From Clostridiales bacterium (GTDB taxonomy: Bacteria; Bacillota_A; Clostridia; Lachnospirales; Bianqueaceae), in NCBI GenBank assembly GCA_019423265.1, contig JAHZBS010000070.1, forward strand, positions 1 through 11,209: a stretch of 11,209 bases of DNA. The letters are read 5' to 3'. Below, in pieces: positions 6,993 to 11,209 of the stretch. The notes below the pieces were generated by a model. It was given only the letters and a program-made list of their open reading frames with translations. It was not told where the DNA came from and did not search any database. The position numbers and the translations under genes are program-made. Numbering within the stretch: position 1 is the first letter of the stretch; the number at the start of each line of letters is the position of its first letter.

Positions 6993-8495
6993 TTATTTCG
7001 CCAAAAATTCGGCGTACTGCGCCTGCATCTCATCCAGGACCTTTTGAATGCCGGCGCCAGCCAGTGCATCCAGGTATTTGGGCAGCTCCGTTTCCGGATC
7101 CACCGCTCCGTATTGAAAGAGATCGCTGTATTCCTGGCAGACCGCGTTGACGGCCGCTACCTCCGCCTCTACCTTCGCCTCGTCGAACCGGAAGCCCAGC
7201 AGCGGGGAGAGCTCCACATTGGCGTTGAATTCTTTATACTGCTCATATTTCTCAGAGGATTCTCCCACCGTCAACCCCACATTGAGGGCGGAGGCCACAG
7301 CCCAGGTTGAAAAGGCGTACCCCGTATCCGGTATTTTGGATATAAAGCCTTCGCTGTCCACAGTATAATTGACATCCTTCTGGCCAAACACCGCCATATC
7401 CCCTACCGTTCGATCGGTCTCCAGGGCCTCGATAAATTTGATGGCCGCCTCCGCTTTGCTGCTCTTGGCATTGATGGCGTAGCAGGAACCTAAGGCAGAA
7501 TTGCTGTCAAGCCATACCTCAGAGAGCGGAATAAACGTGCCGTAATGTCCCTTCTGTGAATAGAAGTTTCCCTCATTGTTGGGCACATTATTCCAAAAAG
7601 TAATGGCGTAGCCATCCTCGTCCAGCAAACAATCGCTTATGCTGCTGGAGTCAACGGCAAGCCAATCGGGTATATATCCCTTTTCGGCCCAATCCCGCAT
7701 TAAATCTATGTGGTCCTTAAATTCATCCGTCTCTATAATGTTTATAATCTCGCTCAGGTCATCCTGCCGAACGCCTGCATAGTCTGTGATAAAACTAAAG
7801 GTATCATAGTTGTAAACCTTGAAACTCGACGGATTAAAGGGGATCGTCACATCATCCTTTACCTGCTCCAACAGTGGTTCAAGATCGGTCAGCGCCGTAA
7901 CCTTGGACACATCCCAATTATATTTCTCAATGAATTTGTTGTTGATCATGACCCCGTAGCCGGTTCCCGTCTCCTTATAGTTGGGTACATAATAGAATCC
8001 CCCGTCGTACTTGGTGGACTCCCATATGTCTTCCGGAATGCTCGCCCAGAGATCTGGAACCGTCTCCAGCAGACTGCCGATCTCCATCACCGCCTTATTC
8101 TTATACAGCTCATTGGGCGTACACATATTGTACGCGCTGCTAGTCCAGCAGACGTCCATCTCCTCGTTGGAGGCCAGGGCCAGATTGAGCTGCGTGCCAT
8201 AATCGGCGGAGGTGAAGCATTTCATTGTGACCGTGACGCCGATGGCATCCGCAAGGTATGTGTTCATCTCCTCTTCCACCGCCGCGATAGCCTTGGCGTA
8301 GTCGCCGCTCTGGTTGATCCCGTACCGGTACCATACGACATTCACCGGATCCTGTCCCTCTTTCGACGGCTCCTGCGACGAGTCCTTTGACACGGGAGTG
8401 CTATCGCTGGATTCGCCACCCTTGCCACAGCCGGTCCATGTGCCGATGGCCAAAAGCAGAGCCAGAATCAGTGCAGTCAGCTTGTGTTTTTGCAT
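6993..8495 (-). CDS. Carbohydrate ABC transporter substrate-binding lipoprotein (LplA-like, DUF3502-type C-terminus)
   Basis: This 500-residue extracellular binding protein captures the sugar or oligosaccharide for the two permeases encoded just before it. The N-terminus has a lipoprotein signal: K3/H4/K5, a hydrophobic core (6-18) and a cysteine at residue 23 in GTWTGC. Tryptophan at the -3 position of the lipobox is unusual, since Leu is typical. A Ser/Lys/Glu-rich linker follows. The mature region has family 1 solute-binding features such as DYGTQLNLALASNEEMDVCW and YDGGFYYVPNYKETGTGYG. The C-terminus, from about LSPLLGFRFDEAKVEAE to the end, resembles the DUF3502 domain of LplA-type proteins. 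The ATG follows AGGAGG by 8 bases. Forty-six bases separate it from the permease gene. The substrate is not readable from the sequence; this family commonly serves complex glycans. Confidence 0.9.
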   Translation of the reverse strand: MQKHKLTALILALLLAIGTWTGCGKGGESSDSTPVSKDSSQEPSKEGQDPVNVVWYRYGINQSGDYAKAIAAVEEEMNTYLADAIGVTVTMKCFTSADYGTQLNLALASNEEMDVCWTSSAYNMCTPNELYKNKAVMEIGSLLETVPDLWASIPEDIWESTKYDGGFYYVPNYKETGTGYGVMINNKFIEKYNWDVSKVTALTDLEPLLEQVKDDVTIPFNPSSFKVYNYDTFSFITDYAGVRQDDLSEIINIIETDEFKDHIDLMRDWAEKGYIPDWLAVDSSSISDCLLDEDGYAITFWNNVPNNEGNFYSQKGHYGTFIPLSEVWLDSNSALGSCYAINAKSSKAEAAIKFIEALETDRTVGDMAVFGQKDVNYTVDSEGFISKIPDTGYAFSTWAVASALNVGLTVGESSEKYEQYKEFNANVELSPLLGFRFDEAKVEAEVAAVNAVCQEYSDLFQYGAVDPETELPKYLDALAGAGIQKVLDEMQAQYAEFLAK

Positions 8496-8541
8496 GTTTC
8501 ATTCCTCCTAATCATAATAAATATATCTAACTGAGCTCTTT

Positions 8542-9438
8542 TTATCCCTTTACGGAGCCCACGGTCAGACCTTGGATAAAATATTTTTGGAAAAAGGGGT
8601 AGGCGATGAGAATGGGGCCGAGCACCGTCAGCATAATCGCCATCCGCCCGCTTTCCTCCGGCAGGGACGCCTTGAGCTCCGTGTAATCCAGCCCCGACGA
8701 CATGGTGGCCTCCTGCAGCAGGAATTCGATATTTTTCTCAATTCGAATTAGCAAGAGCTGTAGCGGCGTTTTGGACGCGGAGGTTATGTATAGAAAAGCC
8801 CTGTTCCAGTCGTTCCAGTATCCTACGGCCAGCATGAACCCCACCGACGCCATGGCCGGTATCATCGTGGGCAGCACGATCTGGGCAAAGGTTCGGAACT
8901 CGCCCGCGCCGTCTATCTTGGCCGATTCCATCAAGGAATCGGGAATGTTCATCTGAATGTATGTCCGCAAAATAATGATGTACATAGTGGAAATGCCTGG
9001 CAAAATCAGGACTAGTAAGGAGTCCTTCAGGTGATAGAGCTGGGTGTTGACCAGATACCCGGCCAGCATCCCCCCGGAAAACAGCATTGGGATCAGCATT
9101 ACGATGGAAAATGCCTTTCGCAGCTGAAATTGCTGGCGGCTCAGGGCGTAGGCGAAGGTCCCCATGACGATCAGTCCAAAAATCGTCCCCACAACGGTAA
9201 TGAAGATGGTCACGCCGTAGGAGGTTAACAGCTGGTTGCCAAAGGAGCCGACATAGGACCAGGCTTGCAGCGACCATTCCTCGGGAAAAAAGCTAAAGCC
9301 CTTTGACTGAATGCTGGCGTCGCTGGAAAAGGAGACGATTACGCAGAGTACAAGAGGCATGAGGCATACTAAGGCATACAGCCCCAGGATGGTTCCCAGG
9401 ATAAACTGCGCAACAGTGATATGTTTTTTCTTTCTCAT
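8542..9438 (-). CDS. Carbohydrate ABC transporter permease (LplC/YtcP-like)
   Basis: This 298-residue integral membrane protein is the second permease of the importer. It shows several hydrophobic segments (about 11-37, 74-98, 109-130, 141-158, 190-208, 266-284). The cytoplasmic EAA loop, which docks on the ATPase, is ESAKIDGAGEFRTFAQIVLP (171-190). The C-terminus QKYFIQGLTVGSVKG is characteristic of the LplC/YtcP branch of COG0395. The ATG at 9438 is preferred because GGGAGTG lies 7 bases upstream and the basic RKKK start precedes TM1. An in-frame ATG at 9465 falls within the end of the preceding gene. The gap from the first permease stop is 13 bases, consistent with one operon. No ATPase gene accompanies it. 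Confidence 0.92.
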   Translation of the reverse strand: MRKKKHITVAQFILGTILGLYALVCLMPLVLCVIVSFSSDASIQSKGFSFFPEEWSLQAWSYVGSFGNQLLTSYGVTIFITVVGTIFGLIVMGTFAYALSRQQFQLRKAFSIVMLIPMLFSGGMLAGYLVNTQLYHLKDSLLVLILPGISTMYIIILRTYIQMNIPDSLMESAKIDGAGEFRTFAQIVLPTMIPAMASVGFMLAVGYWNDWNRAFLYITSASKTPLQLLLIRIEKNIEFLLQEATMSSGLDYTELKASLPEESGRMAIMLTVLGPILIAYPFFQKYFIQGLTVGSVKG

Positions 9439-9451
9439 AGCTTCACTCCCA

Positions 9452-10354
9452 TCAGAATAGTGCATTTTCAGGCGAAACTTTTCGCACAATGGCATTGGTC
9501 CCGACGACCATGATGCACCCCACGACGGATTGATAAAATGTTATCGCGGATGTGAGCGAGAAGTCTGTGGAACTCATAATCGCATTTAACACATAGCTGT
9601 CCAAAACCTGGGTCGTCCGGTACAGGGCGCCAATATTTTTCGTCACCTGGTAGAACAGTCCCGTGTCGGAGTTCATGATACTCCCGAGACCTAACAGGGT
9701 CATGATGGCCACCATGGGCATCAGCATGGGTAGCGTGATATGCCACATCCTCTGTCTGGCGTTGGCCCCGTCCAGCGCCGCCGCCTCGTAGAGCTGTGTA
9801 TCGATGCCTGCCAGGACCGACAGATAGAGGACCGAGCCGTAGCCAACGCTCTTCCATGTCCGCACAATCAACAAAATGACCGGCCATGCTTCCGCTTTTA
9901 AATACCAGTTTATGTTCTTTCCCACCAGACGGTTGACCAGCCCTCCGTCGGTGCGGAGGCAGGCGTACACAATGAAAGTAACGGCAATATACGTTATAAA
10001 TGTGGGAAGAATCATACAGCTCTGAAAAAATTTCCCCAGCTTTTTACACGCAAACTCATGGATTCCGATGGCTAAAAAGACATTCCCGATAGTTCCTGTG
10101 ACGGTAAACAGCAGGTAATACCCCACCGTGTTTCGCGTCAATCGCCAGAAGGTCTGCCCCGAAATAAACAGCAGCCGGAAGTTATTGAGCCCGCACCATG
10201 GGCTTCCAAATATTCCCTTGGAATAGTCAAATTTCTTAAAGGCCAGCACTAAGCCGAACATAGGAATATAGCTGAACATTATGAATAAGATCAGCGCTGG
10301 CAGCGACATCACAACCAGCCATCGATTTTTCCAAGAATTTCGCAGCAAATTCAC
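9452..10354 (-). CDS. lplB: Carbohydrate ABC transporter permease (LplB-like)
   Basis: This 300-residue membrane protein is the first permease of the importer and first gene of the operon. It has a basic N-terminus (NSWKNRW), a TM1 with SLPALILFIMFSYIPMFGLVLAF (residues 17-39, the PA-x-F-YIPM-G pattern of LplB), further hydrophobic segments, and the ATPase-contacting EAA loop YEAAALDGANARQRMWHITL (189-208). It ends with the ENALF tail common in this family. The GTG start at 10354 is chosen because AAGGGGA lies about 9 bases upstream and the basic N-terminus begins there. A promoter with an adjacent palindromic element lies 60-125 bases upstream. The partner permease follows after 13 bases. 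It should form a heterodimer with that permease and use an ATPase encoded elsewhere. Confidence 0.92.
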   Translation of the reverse strand: MNLLRNSWKNRWLVVMSLPALILFIMFSYIPMFGLVLAFKKFDYSKGIFGSPWCGLNNFRLLFISGQTFWRLTRNTVGYYLLFTVTGTIGNVFLAIGIHEFACKKLGKFFQSCMILPTFITYIAVTFIVYACLRTDGGLVNRLVGKNINWYLKAEAWPVILLIVRTWKSVGYGSVLYLSVLAGIDTQLYEAAALDGANARQRMWHITLPMLMPMVAIMTLLGLGSIMNSDTGLFYQVTKNIGALYRTTQVLDSYVLNAIMSSTDFSLTSAITFYQSVVGCIMVVGTNAIVRKVSPENALF

Positions 10355-10417
10355 GCGCTTGTCCCCTTCCCGGCATTTCTATCAGAATTGCCATTTATTT
10401 CGGTGTTTACACTCTTT

Positions 10418-10446
10418 ATTTTAGTTATTTGGTTCAACCAAAACAA
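10418..10446 (-). promoter_or_regulatory. Predicted promoter of the importer operon
   Basis: On the minus strand a -35 TTGTTT (10441-10446) is followed by a 17-base spacer and a -10 TAAAAT (10418-10423). Transcription would start near 10411, leaving about 57 bases before the GTG of the first permease. The weak -35 fits an activator-dependent promoter. A 15-bp palindrome, TTTGGTT-C-AACCAAA on the plus strand (10428-10442), lies in the spacer and enters the -35. GTGT-tt-ACAC (10403-10412) covers the predicted start point. Confidence 0.6.
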
Positions 10447-10479
10447 GAGGAATAATCCGTTTTAACCAAGATTATTCCG
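10440..10479. repeat. 40-bp palindromic element, copy 1 (candidate activator site)
   Basis: It contains GGAATAATC (10449-10457), a 12-base spacer and GATTATTCC (10470-10478), a perfect 9-bp inverted repeat with half-site centres 21 bp apart, about two helical turns. The proximal arm ends two bases from the -35 of the importer promoter. It matches copy 2 at 38 of 40 bases, with both differences in the spacer. It could also form an RNA hairpin followed by TCTTGTTTT, so a terminator role for an upstream transcript is the main alternative. Confidence 0.7.
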
Positions 10480-10593
10480 ACATCTCCGCACATCTAATAT
10501 CAATCATGCTGTCTCACGCCTTTTTCGTTTCCTGATTTCCCGTGATATTATACAATTTTCCAATGGTATGTTGAAATAAGTCAACTTTTGACG
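10480..10593 (-). other. AT-rich intergenic stretch with a lone TATAAT
   Basis: No gene is visible between the PHP-like gene and the palindromic element. On the minus strand TATAAT occurs at 10547-10552, but the nearest TTGACT is 26 bases upstream, too far for a standard promoter; TTTCAA at 18 bases is a weak alternative. Nested inverted repeats around GTTGA-aataag-TCAAC (10570-10585) and GTCAA-ctt-TTGAC (10580-10592) follow the PHP-like stop. There is no clear terminator for that gene here. Confidence 0.35.
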
Positions 10594-10989
10594 TTATATT
10601 TCGTCATGCTCCTGCCGGTGCGCCGGACACAATGCCAGATGGGAATCCCAGCCGCCGATCAGCGGAAGCCGCTTTCCGGCCTGCGCTATCTCTCCCGGAA
10701 TGTCAGGATTTTTCGGATCCTGACCGGAAAAATGGTTTTGAACCGTCACTAGATGCCCCCACCCGTAAAACCGTTCTTCCCCAAGAAATACACGAAATCC
10801 GGGCAGCCAGCTCTCCACCGTCTGCCGGAACTGTTCGACTTCTCGGCGAAAGCCATCCATCAGACAGATAAAATCGTAATGGTAATACTGCGCAGCGGCC
10901 GCCAACAGAGTGGCATTATCGGTTCCGTTCCTCAGCCAATGGTCATGAAATCCGCCGATCTGAAGTGGAATTCTGTCATTCAGCATCAT
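10594..10989 (-). CDS. Small PHP-like metallohydrolase, probably truncated or internally deleted
   Basis: A 131-residue protein. The N-terminal half resembles a PHP (polymerase and histidinol phosphatase) domain: FHDHW (residues 14-18) in the place of the metal-binding HxH, then a helix, then YDFICLMDG (38-46) in the place of the usual DFxAITDH. LGEERFYGWGHLVTV (69-83) resembles the GxE...GH segment, and GGWDSH (112-117) resembles the late GxDxH metal motif. Known PHP proteins are normally 220 residues or more, and the middle segment is missing here, so this may be a deleted or decaying gene. It has no signal peptide. The ATG at 10989 (or the adjacent one at 10986) follows AGGAG by 11 or 14 bases. 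It has its own promoter with the same palindromic element as the importer, suggesting a shared inducer. Function is unproven and the family call is tentative. Confidence 0.55.
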   Translation of the reverse strand: MMLNDRIPLQIGGFHDHWLRNGTDNATLLAAAAQYYHYDFICLMDGFRREVEQFRQTVESWLPGFRVFLGEERFYGWGHLVTVQNHFSGQDPKNPDIPGEIAQAGKRLPLIGGWDSHLALCPAHRQEHDEI

Positions 10990-11030
10990 TTTGTTTCATT
11001 CTCCTCTCCAATCTCGTATTGAATACCCTA

Positions 11031-11059
11031 ATTTTATGTATGTCCTACTAGTAAAACAA
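11031..11059 (-). promoter_or_regulatory. Predicted promoter of the PHP-like gene
   Basis: On the minus strand TTGTTT (11054-11059), a 17-base spacer and TAAAAT (11031-11036). Both boxes, and the spacer length, are identical to those of the importer promoter, although the spacer sequence is unrelated. The predicted start near 11024 leaves about 35 bases before the ATG. Confidence 0.6.
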
Positions 11060-11092
11060 GAGGAATAATCCGTTTCAGCCAAGATTATTCCG
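11053..11092. repeat. 40-bp palindromic element, copy 2 (candidate activator site)
   Basis: Same orientation and same distance to the -35 as copy 1. Arms GGAATAATC (11062-11070) and GATTATTCC (11083-11091) are unchanged; the spacer differs at two bases (CGTTTCAGCCAA against CGTTTTAACCAA). The copies are 613 bp apart as direct repeats. A strong separate terminator already follows the upstream AraC-family gene, which weakens a terminator reading for this copy. Confidence 0.7.
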
Positions 11093-11112
11093 GGGTTTTC
11101 CGGATGAGAATT

Positions 11113-11142
11113 AAAAAAAGGGCTTTTTTTACAGCCCTTTTT
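11113..11142 (-). terminator. Rho-independent terminator of the AraC-family gene
   Basis: On the minus strand AAAAAGGGCT pairs perfectly with AGCCCTTTTT (11133-11142 with 11115-11124) around an 8-base loop, and a run of seven T follows. It lies immediately after the regulator stop codon. The A run on the other side makes it potentially bidirectional. Confidence 0.9.
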
Positions 11143-11144
11143 CC

Positions 11145-11209
11145 TCACCAAACCTGCGGATTCTTTTTATATTCCAGCGGCGTCATCTTCATGACCTGTT
11201 TGAAGATGC
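11145..11209 (-). CDS. AraC-family transcriptional regulator, C-terminal end only
   Basis: Only the last 20 codons and the stop are present; the rest lies beyond the right edge. The peptide IFKQVMKMTPLEYKKNPQVW matches the end of the second helix-turn-helix of AraC-family proteins, where the pattern is F-K-x-xx-G-x-(T/S)-P-x-(E/Q)-Y-R. Methionine replaces the usual glycine. It could be a stand-alone regulator or the C-terminus of another YesN-type response regulator. It is terminated separately from the PHP-like gene and is a second candidate for binding the nearby palindromic elements. Confidence 0.75.
   Translation of the reverse strand, partial: IFKQVMKMTPLEYKKNPQVW

Noticed and set aside
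7710..8390. Plus-strand open frame of 226 codons
   Set aside because: It is fully antisense to the substrate-binding lipoprotein, which has clear family features; the antisense product shows no domain.
10440..10479. Palindromic element read purely as a rho-independent terminator
   Set aside because: The stem is AT-rich, the tail TCTTGTTTT is interrupted, the second copy follows an already strong terminator, and both copies keep an exact distance to identical promoter boxes. It is kept only as an alternative.
10547..10552. Separate promoter based on TATAAT
   Set aside because: No -35 box lies at an acceptable distance and no extended -10 TGN is present; recorded only as a weak possibility.
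10440..11092. 40-bp repeats as ends of an insertion element around the PHP-like gene
   Set aside because: They are direct rather than inverted relative to each other, no transposase is present, no target duplication is visible, and each is fixed relative to a promoter.
1..11209. CRISPR array, tRNA, rRNA or phage genes
   Set aside because: No regularly spaced repeats, no tRNA-like cloverleaf and no phage structural or integrase genes were seen on reading both strands.

Overview
The window reads as about 11.2 kb of chromosome from a low-to-mid GC anaerobic Firmicute, most likely a gut Clostridium-type bacterium (Lachnospiraceae or Oscillospiraceae-like). This rests on strong AGGAGG ribosome binding sites, tightly overlapping genes, and the pairing of a YesN/YesM regulator with an LplB/LplC-type sugar importer. 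That combination is multiplied in Paenibacillus and gut Clostridia. The species cannot be named from the sequence. All recognisable genes lie on the minus strand, so transcription runs from high to low coordinates.

Right end (11209 to 10594): the last 20 codons of an AraC-family regulator and its hairpin terminator are followed by a small PHP-like metallohydrolase gene (10594-10989) that looks shortened. Middle (10354 to 3972): a carbohydrate-uptake operon encodes two binding-protein-dependent permeases, a lipoprotein binding protein with a DUF3502-type C-terminus, a YesN-type response regulator and a YesM-type sensor kinase. No ATPase is present, so the importer probably borrows a shared MsmX/UgpC-type ATPase. 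A terminator hairpin sits between the binding protein and the regulators. The kinase reading frame is broken by an apparent one-base loss in the HAMP region. Left end (3853 to 1): a compact glycan-assembly cluster holds a GT4 glycosyltransferase, a GT2 glycosyltransferase, a protein with an FLARDG motif related to HAD-like proteins of surface-polysaccharide loci, and the first 150 residues of an ABC-2 polysaccharide export permease.

The most interesting signal is a duplicated control module. A 40-bp element (38 of 40 bases identical) contains the perfect palindrome GGAATAATC-N12-GATTATTCC. It occurs once before the importer operon and once before the PHP-like gene. In both places it lies two bases from the same promoter layout, TTGTTT-N17-TAAAAT. 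Both base differences fall in the spacer between the arms. This looks like a shared activator site defining a small regulon, probably controlled by the local YesN or by the AraC-family protein at the right edge. The importer copy has an extra 15-bp palindrome inside its promoter.

I see no tRNA, rRNA, CRISPR array, insertion sequence or phage gene.
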